Below, piece after piece: positions 54,927 to 64,000 of a stretch of 64,000 nt of DNA (positions are counted from its first letter, which is position 1; each line of letters opens with the position of its first letter). The translations under genes were made by a program, and so were the position numbers. The stretch lies in NCBI GenBank assembly GCA_031548005.1, contig JAVBRK010000073.1, positions 8,963 through 72,962 on the forward strand, written 5' to 3'. Source of the DNA: BNXB01 sp031548005. GTDB lineage: Bacteria; Bacteroidota; Bacteroidia; Bacteroidales; Azobacteroidaceae. The notes under the pieces are model-generated. The model was not told where the DNA came from. It saw only the letters and a program-made list of their open reading frames with translations, and made no database searches.

Positions 54927-57900
54927 ATGAACATGAAACCAGAAAAAGCGCGAAGGGCAAAAAGCTCTTCCGGAGGGTTAACTTTGCCTTCTTTTTTACG
55001 ATTCAGCTTGATTGCGATGAGTTTATCCATCTGTTCCATGGCCTATTCTCAATCAAATGTAACAATCAATTTGCCGGATGCAACGGTCGAAGACGTGCTT
55101 AACGCCATTCAATCCCAAACAGGCTATAAGGTTGTTTACAACAACAACGACGTGGCTTTGGAGAAAAAAGTCAGTGTAAATGTACGGAACGGAAGTATTG
55201 AAGAGGTTGTAAAGCAGGCTTTTGCAGGGCAAAATATTGCTTTTAAAGTTACAGACAACCACATTGTCTTGTCTAAGCAACAGGGAGGAACTTCTTCTAC
55301 AGGAAGCAAAATTAAAGTAAGTGGTAAAGTCACCGACCCCGCAGGAGAAGGTCTGACAGGAGCCAGTATCGTTGAAAAAGGGACAAACAATGGAACGATT
55401 GCCGATATCGATGGTAATTTCACTCTATCGGTTGATCCGAATGCAATCCTGACAGTAAGCTATATCGGCTATGATCCGAAAGATATCAGGTTAGACGGAA
55501 AAACTTCCCTGAATATCGTCTTGTCGGAAAATGCCAGAATACTTCAGGAAGTAGTCGTTACCGCTCTCGGAATCAAGAAGAAAGAAAAATCGCTGACCTA
55601 CTCTACTCAGATTGTAGGTGGAGAAGAGTTGACCCGGGCAAAAGATCCCAATATGATCAACGCACTGGCCGGAAAAACAGCCGGAGTTCAGATCAATAAA
55701 AGCTCTTCCGGGCTGGGAGGATCATCTAAAGTTGTTATCCGCGGGAACCGCTCTGCTTCAGGGAACAACCAACCTCTTTATGTGATCGACGGGGTACCCA
55801 TCAATAATAACCTCCAGGATCAGACTACGACAACGGTAGGAGGAACCAACGACGCTTCTAACCGAGATGGCGGAGATGGCATTTCCAACTTGAACCCGGA
55901 CGATATCGAAAGTATGAACATCCTGAAAGGACCTGCCGCTGCCGCATTGTATGGTAGCCAAGCCGCCAACGGAGTCGTAGTTATTACCACTAAAAAAGGA
56001 AAAACCGGACGTACGGATATTGCTTTCAATTCAAACACAACCTGGGAACAGGCTGCTTTCGGGATTCCTGAATTTCAAAACTCCTATACCGGCACCGTAG
56101 ATAGTTGGGGTAGCAAAATTACCGGGGAAAATCCTGATTATACCGATGATTTTTTCAAAACCGGGGTAACAACGATCAACTCGCTTTCCCTCAGCTCGGG
56201 TTCTGAGAAAATGCAGACTTATTTCTCATACGCCAATACCTACGGGCAAGCAGTACTTCCTAACAATAACATGCTGAAACACAATTTCAACTTCCGGGAA
56301 ACTGCGAACTTCTTCGACAATAAACTGACCGTAGATGCCAACATCAACCTACTTCATCAAAAATTGAATAACCGGACCACTCCGGGAGGATACTACCTGA
56401 ATCCATTGGTCGGATTGTACACATTTCCACGGGGAGGTATCGAAAGTGGAAATACCATGAGTTATTATAAGGATTACTATAAACAATGGGATGTATCGAG
56501 AAATATGTACCTTCAGAACTGGTATTTAAACAACGATATGAACCAGAACCCATACTGGTTGCTGAATATGACTCCAAGTGAAGATACCCGGACACGAACC
56601 ATAGGGAACCTCTCTCTATCCTATAAAATGAACGACAAATTTACCTTGCAGGCCCGGGGAAACGCCGATTTCATTGCCGACAAGTTCGATCAGAAAATGT
56701 ATGCCGGTACACATCCTTCTTTGGCAGGAGAAAATGGACGCTACATTATTTATGAAGCAAATAACCTAAATACTTATGGCGATGTGTTGCTCACCTATCA
56801 AGGCAAATTTGCAGAAGTATTTGCATTGAATGCTTCTGTCGGAGGAAGCATCACAGACCAGCGGATCCGGAGTTCACGCCTGGATTCGAGGGGAAAAGGT
56901 GTTGGCTTGTTCTACCCTAACAAATTTATCATTGGTAACATGGACCTGAATGGAGGATACATCTTACAGGAGGATATTCACAGGCAAGAACAATCGGTAT
57001 TCTTTGCCGGACAATTGGGTTACAGGGATTGGTTATTCCTCGACGTCACTGCCCGTAACGATTGGTCTTCTACACTGGCATTCACGGAAAGTGATAAAAC
57101 CGGATTCTTTTACCCTTCAGTGGGCTTAACCTGGGTAATCAACGAGTCGCTCCCCATGCCCGAATGGGTCAACCTGGGTAAAGTAAGAGGGGCTTGGTCG
57201 CAAGTAGGTAATTCCCTTCCTTTATATATCAGCAAGGTTGTAAACGGAATTGCAGCCGGAGGGAACTTTCTTCCGAATACGACAGCTCCATTTGACAAAT
57301 TGAAACCAGAACAGACCCGGTCATTGGAGTTCGGAACCGAATGGAAATTTTTGGGTAACCGCTTGGATTTTGATTTTACCTATTATAAGACTAACACTAC
57401 CAACCAGTTATTTAGCCTGCCAGCACCGGCCGGATCGGGCTACTCGTTGTTTTACGTCAATGCCGGGGATATTGAAAATTATGGTATCGAGGTAGTATTA
57501 GGTGGTTATCCGGTTATGAATGACGATTTCAAATGGAAAACAACATTCAATTATGCCATGAACAGGAACAAGATACTGGAATTGGCTGATGGTCTGGACT
57601 ATTTTGTGTTTGGTCAGGCTGCCAATACCAATTACCAGATGCGGCTGGAAGAAGGAGGATCTTTCGGAGATATTTATGGCCGGGCCTTCAAACGGGATGC
57701 CAATGGGAATATTGAATATAACGCTAACGGACTTCCGATCAATGACGAAGAGGCCGACCTTACAAAAATAGGAAATACAGCCTCCAAATGGAATCTGGGA
57801 TGGGGTAACTCATTTACATACAAGGATTTTTCCCTTTACTTCCTGATCGACTGCCGTTTTGGAGGAGACGTTATGTCTATTACCCAGGCAGATCTCGATG

Positions 57901-58283
57901 CAAGCGGAGTCAGCAAAACGACCGGGGATGCCCGAGATGCAGGATTCGTTTCTTTCGATAACAAGCAATTCAATCCCAAGGATTTTTATACCACAGTCGG
58001 CGGGCGAAGCGGAATCACCGAATATTATCTATATGACGCTACGAATATCCGGCTCCGCGAGTTGTCTGTAGGCTATGCTCTTCCTCAAAACATTCTCGGT
58101 CGCAGCAACGCGGTTAAGAAATGTGAGCTATCTTTGATCGCAAGAAATTTATTCTTCTTTAAGAATAATGCCCCATACGATCCGGATGCTTCCATGTCGA
58201 CAGGGAACAACCTTCAGGGAGTCGATACTTATGGAATGCCGACCAATCGCAGTTTCGGGTTTAATCTGAAAGTCAACTTTTAA
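54927..58283 (+). CDS. SusC/RagA-family TonB-dependent transporter with STN domain
   Basis: The 1118-aa outer-membrane protein has a signal peptide (to about residue 40, SMAYS), a secretin/TonB N-terminal STN domain (about 45-120, NLPDATVEDVLNAIQSQTG), a carboxypeptidase-regulatory-like domain (KVSGKVTDPAGEGLTGASI), a plug (VVVTALGIKKKEKSLTYST; NVLKGPAAAALYGSQAANGV-like) and a 22-strand barrel. The STN domain is the link to FecR and ECF sigma signalling. With SusD it imports a large ligand, probably an oligosaccharide. Confidence 0.95.
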   Translation: MNMKPEKARRAKSSSGGLTLPSFLRFSLIAMSLSICSMAYSQSNVTINLPDATVEDVLNAIQSQTGYKVVYNNNDVALEKKVSVNVRNGSIEEVVKQAFAGQNIAFKVTDNHIVLSKQQGGTSSTGSKIKVSGKVTDPAGEGLTGASIVEKGTNNGTIADIDGNFTLSVDPNAILTVSYIGYDPKDIRLDGKTSLNIVLSENARILQEVVVTALGIKKKEKSLTYSTQIVGGEELTRAKDPNMINALAGKTAGVQINKSSSGLGGSSKVVIRGNRSASGNNQPLYVIDGVPINNNLQDQTTTTVGGTNDASNRDGGDGISNLNPDDIESMNILKGPAAAALYGSQAANGVVVITTKKGKTGRTDIAFNSNTTWEQAAFGIPEFQNSYTGTVDSWGSKITGENPDYTDDFFKTGVTTINSLSLSSGSEKMQTYFSYANTYGQAVLPNNNMLKHNFNFRETANFFDNKLTVDANINLLHQKLNNRTTPGGYYLNPLVGLYTFPRGGIESGNTMSYYKDYYKQWDVSRNMYLQNWYLNNDMNQNPYWLLNMTPSEDTRTRTIGNLSLSYKMNDKFTLQARGNADFIADKFDQKMYAGTHPSLAGENGRYIIYEANNLNTYGDVLLTYQGKFAEVFALNASVGGSITDQRIRSSRLDSRGKGVGLFYPNKFIIGNMDLNGGYILQEDIHRQEQSVFFAGQLGYRDWLFLDVTARNDWSSTLAFTESDKTGFFYPSVGLTWVINESLPMPEWVNLGKVRGAWSQVGNSLPLYISKVVNGIAAGGNFLPNTTAPFDKLKPEQTRSLEFGTEWKFLGNRLDFDFTYYKTNTTNQLFSLPAPAGSGYSLFYVNAGDIENYGIEVVLGGYPVMNDDFKWKTTFNYAMNRNKILELADGLDYFVFGQAANTNYQMRLEEGGSFGDIYGRAFKRDANGNIEYNANGLPINDEEADLTKIGNTASKWNLGWGNSFTYKDFSLYFLIDCRFGGDVMSITQADLDASGVSKTTGDARDAGFVSFDNKQFNPKDFYTTVGGRSGITEYYLYDATNIRLRELSVGYALPQNILGRSNAVKKCELSLIARNLFFFKNNAPYDPDASMSTGNNLQGVDTYGMPTNRSFGFNLKVNF

Positions 58284-58298
58284 ATAAAATATACAGAC

Positions 58299-59915
58299 AT
58301 GAAAAATAGAATAAAATACATCGGATTTATCCTGGCCGGAATGTTAAGCATGACCGCCTGCACCGACCAATTTGAGAATTATAATACCAATCCCATCGGG
58401 ATCACCGACGAAGAATTGAAACAGGATTTCAACCATATCGGAGCTTATTTCCCGGCAATAGAAGAAATGATCTACTGCAACTACAACTGGGGTTGGGGTG
58501 TTAACTGGCCTTTCCAGGTGATGCAAAACCTGAATGCCGACATTTTTTCCGGGTACATGACTACCTATTCGATATTCGGGGAAGACAAAAGCTTCATCGA
58601 TAACCGTAATTATGCCCTGAAAGCCGGATGGAATGATGCCAACTGGGATTATACCTACGACTACCTGATGCCGAATACCTTGACAATCAAGTCAAAATGC
58701 AACGAAGATTACAACGCCTACGGGCATTTCGACGCAGTCAATAAAATATTAAAAGTCCTGGCCATGTCGCGTTTATGCGATCAATACGGACCGATCATTT
58801 ACTCCAAATATGGAGAATCCAAAACGGGAGGAACTTACGATTCGGCCCAGGACGCCTACAAGAGTTTTATTCAGGATCTGAAGGATGCAGTAGAGGTATT
58901 GAATAATTTTGTCACTGCCAATCCGGGAGCAAAACCCTTTGCCAGATTCGATATGGCATACGAAGGCGACTATACCAAATGGATAAAATTCGCCAATACA
59001 CTCCATCTGCGTTTAGCCATGCGTCAGGTCAAGTACAACGCAGAACTGGCTAAAACAGAAGCGCTCGCTGCAGTAAATGCTCCTCAGGGAATCATATCCG
59101 CCAATGCCGGCAACTTCACCATTTCCGGCAGAGGATTTACCAATCCGTTGGCCGAAATTTCGACTGTATGGGATAATATTCACCTCAACGCCAATGTCGA
59201 GTCGATACTCGGAGGATACAACGATCCCCGCTTAGCAATATTTGCCAAATCAGCATCAAAATCAGACGAAATAAAAGGAATGAGAAATGGAATTAACCTG
59301 AAAGATGGATTTGCAACCAAATATGTGGGATACATTTCTCAGATTAACGTCAAGTCCGATACCAAACCTGTGTTGATGACAGCGGCAGAGGCTCATTTCC
59401 TGTTGGCCGAAGCAGCCCTGAGAGGCTGGGATGTAGGAGGTGATGCGGAAACACACTACGAAAACGGGGTCAGGAGTTCATTCGACCAATTCGGAGTTCC
59501 GTTAAGCGATTATCTGGAACGCACATTGTTACCCCAGGCTTATGTAGATAAGATCCAACCGGCTGCAAGCGCTGCCGCTGTATCGAAAATTGCCCCTCAA
59601 TGGGACAATGCAGCAACCAATGAACAAAAGCTGGAACGGATCATTACCCAGAAATGGATTGCCTCTTTCCCGGAAGGAATGAATTCCTGGGCAGAATACA
59701 GAAGAACAGGCTACCCGGTTCTTTTTCCCAATACTGAAAATTACAGCGATGGAATAATCGATACCCAATTTGGAATACGACGGTTACCATTCTCATCAAG
59801 AGAAAAAACCAATAACGCCGAAGGGTATGCAGACGCTGTTCAGAAATTAGGCCCCGGAGCTGCAGACAATGGAGCAACCCGTCTGTTTTGGGATATCAAT
59901 AAAGGCAATTTTTAA
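58299..59915 (+). CDS. SusD/RagB-family surface glycan-binding lipoprotein
   Basis: The 538-aa protein has a lipobox MTAC near residue 21 followed by TDQFENYNTNPIGIT, and TPR-like helices typical of the SusD-like_2 group (MTAAEAHFLLAEAALRGW). It sits 15 nt behind the SusC-like gene and would form the lid of that transporter on the cell surface. The bound glycan is not known. Confidence 0.94.
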   Translation: MKNRIKYIGFILAGMLSMTACTDQFENYNTNPIGITDEELKQDFNHIGAYFPAIEEMIYCNYNWGWGVNWPFQVMQNLNADIFSGYMTTYSIFGEDKSFIDNRNYALKAGWNDANWDYTYDYLMPNTLTIKSKCNEDYNAYGHFDAVNKILKVLAMSRLCDQYGPIIYSKYGESKTGGTYDSAQDAYKSFIQDLKDAVEVLNNFVTANPGAKPFARFDMAYEGDYTKWIKFANTLHLRLAMRQVKYNAELAKTEALAAVNAPQGIISANAGNFTISGRGFTNPLAEISTVWDNIHLNANVESILGGYNDPRLAIFAKSASKSDEIKGMRNGINLKDGFATKYVGYISQINVKSDTKPVLMTAAEAHFLLAEAALRGWDVGGDAETHYENGVRSSFDQFGVPLSDYLERTLLPQAYVDKIQPAASAAAVSKIAPQWDNAATNEQKLERIITQKWIASFPEGMNSWAEYRRTGYPVLFPNTENYSDGIIDTQFGIRRLPFSSREKTNNAEGYADAVQKLGPGAADNGATRLFWDINKGNF

Positions 59916-59987
59916 TACATAATTTTTACGGGAGTATCCGGGAATCCGGATACTCCTTTCATCACAATATTACAATTTTTGATCAAT

Positions 59988-62624
59988 ATGAAGAAGAAAA
60001 GTATCTGGTATTTTTTGTTTTTTACACTTTTAAGCATCAGTATTATTGCATGTAAACATCAGAGTGAAAAAAACTTAGTGAAAGAGATCCTGCTTTCCGA
60101 AAATTGGGAGGTACAGTCTTCTTCATCAGTAAATACTACCGGCGACAAAATTTCTTCAGCCGGAATTTCCACCCAAAACTGGTATCGGGCCACCATACCC
60201 TCTACTGTGATGGGAACCCTCATCAAAGCCGGACTATATCCGGATATTTTATCCGGAAAAAATATCGAAAAGGTTGATAAGAAACTTTTTGATGTATCCT
60301 GGTGGTACAGAACTGAATTTCAACTGCCTGTACCGGAAAATGGCCGGCACGTATCCCTCAGTTTCGATGGAATTTCATACTATGCCAATATCTGGTTGAA
60401 CGGGCATCAAATTGCCTCCCGCGATTCGGTTTTCGGACCTTTTCGCCGTTTTTCATTCGATATTACGCCTTACATCCAAAAAAATAATGTGTTAGCGGTC
60501 GAAGTGTTCCGGGCACAACCGGGTGATCCCAATATCGGCTTTGTCGACTGGAATCCCCGTCCCTGCGACGAAAATATGGGAATCTTCCGCGAAGTAAAGG
60601 TGAATATAACCGGAAACGTGAGTATGGTTAATACAGTTGTAAAATCAAAAGTAGAGACAAAAACAGGGGGAGAAGCCTGGTTAACAGTTCAGACCGAGCT
60701 GAAAAACCTGTCGGAACAGCCGGTATCAGGCATACTGACCGGAAAAATCGAAACCGGTGAATTCTTCATCCCTGTAACCCTGAACCCAAACGAGAAAAAA
60801 CAAATTACCCTGACTTCCAAAGACATAGAGATGCTACACATCAAAAGTCCCCGCCTCTGGTGGTGCTCCACTCTGGGAAAACCGGAACTATACGAATTAA
60901 ATTTACAATTCATACAGGAAAATACCGTATCTGATCGGCAGCAGGTTACTTTTGGAATCCGGGAGATCGAAACTTACTTTACGGAAAAAGGCGACCGCGG
61001 ATTCATACTCAACGGTAAAAAAGTATTGATTAAAGGAGCCGGATGGACAGACGATATGTTCCTGAGAGATACACCCGAAACCAACGAAATCCAGATACAA
61101 TATGCAAGAGATATGTATCTCAACCTGATTCGCTTCGAAAATGTCTGGGGAACCAGCCGGAATCTGTATGAATTATGCGACCGTTACGGATTGATGGCTT
61201 TTGTAGGATGGAGCTGCCAATGGGAATGGGAAGCTTATTTCGGGAAACCTTGTGATGAAAAATATGGCTGTATCACTTCAGAAAAAGACAGGCAACTGAT
61301 CGCCCGGTCGTTCGAAGACCAAGTGTTATGGTTACGTAATCATCCGTCTATCATCGCCTGGTTTGCCGGAAGCGATATGCTCCCGCATCCCGAACTGGAA
61401 AAGAAATACCTGGAAATCCTGAGCCGGACAGACAACCGCCCTTACATTGCTTCGGCTAAACGGCATGTAAGTGAAGTTTCCGGAAATACCGGCACAAAAA
61501 TGACTGGGCCCTATGAATATGTAGGACCGGCGTACTGGTACATCGATACGGTTTATGGAGGAGCATACGGTTTTAATACGGAAACCGGTATCGGAGCGCA
61601 AATTCCGGTCAAAGAATCAATCCTGAAAATGATTCCTGAAAGTGAAATGTGGCCACTCAACGATGTGTGGAGTTTTCACTGTACCACCTCAGGAACAGCT
61701 ATGAACTCGTTAAACATACTCACCAATGTGATAAGCAATAAATACGGACAAGCAAAAAATCTGGATGATTATCTACTGAAAGCCAATCTGGTCAATTATG
61801 ATGGCACAAAGGCGATGTTCGAGGCTTTTCGCGTCCATATGACTCAAGCAACAGGGGTCGTTCAGTGGATGCTCAACTCGGCATGGCCTTCCCTATATTG
61901 GCAATTATATGATTACTACCTCATTCCAACTTCGGGCTACTACGGAACAAGAAAGGCAAATAATCCTCAACAGCTAATCTACAACTATAAAGATCATGCG
62001 GTTTATGTGGTTAATGAGACACCTGAAAACACAACGGGAAAGGCAGTAATCCAACTATTCGATACCTCCTCAAAACTCCTGAAAAAGGAAGAGATCGGTT
62101 ATTCGGCAGAATCAGGCACCTCCCAAAAAATATTTCAATTAGAACCTCAACAGCAAAATCTATTTTTATCACTGCAAATATTCGATCAGGAGAATAATCT
62201 GGATGCAGACAATTTTTATTGCCTACCTGTTACCCAGGACCAATTCGACTGGGCAAAAACAACCTGGGTTTATACTCCGGCAAAAGCTTATGCTGATTAT
62301 CAGTTTCTGAATGACCTGCCTGAAGCCGAACTAAAAGTCAATTTTGTGGAAAATAATCAGGGGGACGTTTCAGAAATAATACTGGAGGTAACCAATTCTT
62401 CTCCTGTAATCGCATATTTTATACAATTAAAACTAAAAGACGACCGGGGAGAAATCTTGTATCCGGTTTACTGGTCAGACAATTGCTTAAGTTTGCTGCC
62501 TGGTGAAAAGCGGGTTATCAGATGCTACCAGAAAGAATCACTCCTTTCGGAAAGAAATAATGTAGAGTGCTGTATTTCAGGCTGGAATATCCAGAAAAAA
62601 AAGATAAACGTAATAAAGCCCTGA
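59988..62624 (+). CDS. Glycoside hydrolase family 2 lipoprotein, exo-beta-D-glucosaminidase-like
   Basis: I start at the ATG at 59988 (MKKKSIWYF, 878 aa). The lipobox is SIIAC. The order is GH2 sugar-binding domain (about 70-200, WWYRTEFQLPV), immunoglobulin-like domain and TIM barrel (GAGWTDDMFLRDTP). The catalytic acid position reads AGSD (Asp463) rather than the usual NE, and the nucleophile is FNTE (Glu532), 69 residues apart. That Asp/Glu pair is known from exo-beta-D-glucosaminidases such as CsxA. It probably trims amino-sugar ends of the imported glycan. It lies 72 nt after susD. Confidence 0.88.
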   Translation: MKKKSIWYFLFFTLLSISIIACKHQSEKNLVKEILLSENWEVQSSSSVNTTGDKISSAGISTQNWYRATIPSTVMGTLIKAGLYPDILSGKNIEKVDKKLFDVSWWYRTEFQLPVPENGRHVSLSFDGISYYANIWLNGHQIASRDSVFGPFRRFSFDITPYIQKNNVLAVEVFRAQPGDPNIGFVDWNPRPCDENMGIFREVKVNITGNVSMVNTVVKSKVETKTGGEAWLTVQTELKNLSEQPVSGILTGKIETGEFFIPVTLNPNEKKQITLTSKDIEMLHIKSPRLWWCSTLGKPELYELNLQFIQENTVSDRQQVTFGIREIETYFTEKGDRGFILNGKKVLIKGAGWTDDMFLRDTPETNEIQIQYARDMYLNLIRFENVWGTSRNLYELCDRYGLMAFVGWSCQWEWEAYFGKPCDEKYGCITSEKDRQLIARSFEDQVLWLRNHPSIIAWFAGSDMLPHPELEKKYLEILSRTDNRPYIASAKRHVSEVSGNTGTKMTGPYEYVGPAYWYIDTVYGGAYGFNTETGIGAQIPVKESILKMIPESEMWPLNDVWSFHCTTSGTAMNSLNILTNVISNKYGQAKNLDDYLLKANLVNYDGTKAMFEAFRVHMTQATGVVQWMLNSAWPSLYWQLYDYYLIPTSGYYGTRKANNPQQLIYNYKDHAVYVVNETPENTTGKAVIQLFDTSSKLLKKEEIGYSAESGTSQKIFQLEPQQQNLFLSLQIFDQENNLDADNFYCLPVTQDQFDWAKTTWVYTPAKAYADYQFLNDLPEAELKVNFVENNQGDVSEIILEVTNSSPVIAYFIQLKLKDDRGEILYPVYWSDNCLSLLPGEKRVIRCYQKESLLSERNNVECCISGWNIQKKKINVIKP

Positions 62625-62625
62625 T

Positions 62626-63207
62626 CTATAAAAGTAATGAGGTAAGATAATCAGAGAGCTGTATTTTCAGGATTTTCAATGTCTGATAAATATGTTTTTC
62701 CACAGTCCTGACCGATAAATTCATTTTTTCGGCAATTTCACTGCTTTTCAGGCCTTGATTCCGGCTCATATCGAAAATTTCTCTCGCTTGCGGAGATAAG
62801 TTTTCAATGACCTGTTCCGTAATTTTACTGATTTCCGACATAAAAATGGTTGGAAAAGGATCCTCCTCGAAATCGTAATAACGGTACTTTACTTCCGATA
62901 ACCGAAGCGACGACAAAGAGGAAAAATTATTTTTAACAACCTCTGCCCGGAGATAGTCAATGCAGCGGTTATGAAGCATTTTAAATAGAAAAGCGCTGAC
63001 AGAAGTTTGAATATTTATTTCTTCTTTTTTATTCCAGAAGTCGGTAAACAATTCCTGTAAAATATCTTTTGAAGTTTCCGGGTCAGAAATAAAACGCCTC
63101 GAATAGACAAACATACGGGGATGCAGGCTCTTGTACAATTGTTCAAAAGCCTTCATATCACCCGTTTTTACTTTCTCGAGTAAAATATTACAGTATTCAG
63201 AGGCCAT
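62626..63207 (-). CDS. ECF-type RNA polymerase sigma factor
   Basis: The 193-aa protein (from the ATG at 63207; a TTG 9 nt upstream is less likely) has region 2 (residues 10-85; FEQLYKSLHPRMFVYSRRFI, DILQELFTDFWNK) and region 4 (about 125-185; LSPQAREIFDMSRNQGLKSSEIAEKM). It belongs to the Bacteroidetes group that works with FecR anti-sigma factors. It is convergent with the GH2 gene, only one base from its stop, and is likely to control the fecR-susC-susD-GH2 locus. Confidence 0.92.
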   Translation of the reverse strand: MASEYCNILLEKVKTGDMKAFEQLYKSLHPRMFVYSRRFISDPETSKDILQELFTDFWNKKEEINIQTSVSAFLFKMLHNRCIDYLRAEVVKNNFSSLSSLRLSEVKYRYYDFEEDPFPTIFMSEISKITEQVIENLSPQAREIFDMSRNQGLKSSEIAEKMNLSVRTVEKHIYQTLKILKIQLSDYLTSLLL

Positions 63208-63335
63208 TAATATCAAGTTCTAATTACAGATTACAAATATAACTTAATAAAAGTAAAAGAAAAAATCAGAAATGAAAAAAACAAAATAATCATCATACAG
63301 GTTGCATAATTTATAAAAAATATGCACATTTTTTT

Positions 63336-63343
63336 TAACTTTG
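63336..63343 (+). promoter_or_regulatory. -7 element of the tryptophanase gene
   Basis: TAACTTTG lies 20 nt before the ATG at 63364. No well-spaced TTTG is seen, and there is no room for a tnaC-like leader peptide after it. Confidence 0.6.
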
Positions 63344-63363
63344 CACTCATTAAAAAAAATCAT

Positions 63364-64000
63364 ATGGAAATACCCTTTGCTGAATCGTACAAAATTAAGA
63401 TGGTAGAAACCATCCGCCGCAGTACGCGGGAAGAGCGTGAACAGTGGATCAAAGAAGCCCGCTACAACCTATTTAATCTCAAGTCGGAACAAGTGTTTAT
63501 CGATCTTCTGACTGATTCCGGAACCGGAGCCATGAGCGACCAGCAATGGGCCGCCATGATGACTGGTGATGAAAGTTATGCCGGCTCGACATCTTACTAT
63601 AATATGAAAAATGCCATCAAAGACATTTTAGGATTTGATTATTTCCTTCCCACCCACCAGGGACGAGCCGCCGAAAATGTACTGTTTTCCGTGTTGATCA
63701 AAGAAGGAGATATTATTCCCGGAAACTCTCACTTCGACACCACTAAAGGACATATCGAGTTCCGCCGGGCAATTGCCTGCGACTGTACGATCGATGAAGC
63801 CCGGGATACCCAGTCCGAGTTGCCTTTCAAAGGAAATATGAGTCTGGAAAAATTAGAAAAAGTATTGTCGGAGCATCAGGACAAGATCCCTTTCGTGTTG
63901 ATTACGGTTACAAACAACACCGCAGGAGGGCAACCTGTATCGATGGAGTGTATCAGAGGGGTCAGGAAACTTTGCGACCAATACAACAAACCGGTAGTCA
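63364..64000 (+). CDS. tnaA: Tryptophanase (5' part; continues beyond window)
   Basis: Tryptophanase splits tryptophan into indole, pyruvate and ammonia with pyridoxal phosphate. The 212 visible residues begin MEIPFAESYKIKMVETIRR and have LTDSGTGAMSDQQWAAMM, PTHQGRAAENVLFS, and VTNNTAGGQPVSM, the N-terminal half of the beta-eliminating lyase fold. The FAESYKIK opening fits Bacteroides-type tryptophanase better than tyrosine phenol-lyase, the only close alternative. The PLP lysine lies past the window end. Confidence 0.88.
   Translation, partial: MEIPFAESYKIKMVETIRRSTREEREQWIKEARYNLFNLKSEQVFIDLLTDSGTGAMSDQQWAAMMTGDESYAGSTSYYNMKNAIKDILGFDYFLPTHQGRAAENVLFSVLIKEGDIIPGNSHFDTTKGHIEFRRAIACDCTIDEARDTQSELPFKGNMSLEKLEKVLSEHQDKIPFVLITVTNNTAGGQPVSMECIRGVRKLCDQYNKPVV

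Overview
The window comes from a chromosome of the order Bacteroidales. Evidence: promoters of the TTTG-N17-21-TAnnTTTG type, a tmRNA tag ending GENNYALAA, a Rho factor with a very long N-terminal insert, an 11-subunit complex I with fused NuoC-NuoD and no NADH module, a SusC/SusD pair with FecR and an ECF sigma factor, and a Bacteroides-like tryptophanase. The [NiFe]-hydrogenase maturation genes together with tryptophanase and sulfatase would suit an Odoribacter-like anaerobe, but that genus guess is tentative.

Layout. 1-7231: divergent hydrogenase-maturation genes (hypC-hypD leftwards; an FmdE-like gene, hypF, hypA, hypB, tilS and a glycosyltransferase rightwards). 7232-22434: housekeeping genes (rho, outer-membrane proteins, a sulfatase, a LytS/LytT-type two-component pair, NIF3, queC/queF, dCMP deaminase, a CtpA-type protease). 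22562-33264: the nuo operon, a tiny HExxH protein and a strong terminator. 33355-40194: a secreted protein, an oxidoreductase, a candidate small RNA and a tight leftward operon (tetR, fabG, an rluA-type gene, a DUF5063 gene, a 3'-5' exonuclease, an rlmI-type gene). 40332-40404: initiator tRNA-fMet.

40402-49366 is an AT-rich mobile island of about 9 kb, inserted exactly at the 3' end of the initiator tRNA. Its ends share a 14-of-16-base repeat. The large serine recombinase gene runs out of the island and stops inside the tRNA anticodon, while the right end holds an open frame that would replace its C-terminus in the excised circle. The island also carries a second serine recombinase, a strongly folded 190-nt non-coding region behind its own promoter, a small membrane/lipoprotein cassette, a Rep-like initiator beside a protein with an SSB-like acidic tail, and a DUF2971-DUF4062 gene pair that looks like a defence cargo. 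It is the most interesting part of the window.

49566-64000 is chromosome again: a CHRD-domain lipoprotein, tmRNA, a secreted phosphoesterase with a PQQ-type propeller, a pirin gene remnant, a polysaccharide-utilisation-type locus (fecR, susC, susD, GH2, with a convergent ECF sigma gene at its far end) and the start of tryptophanase.
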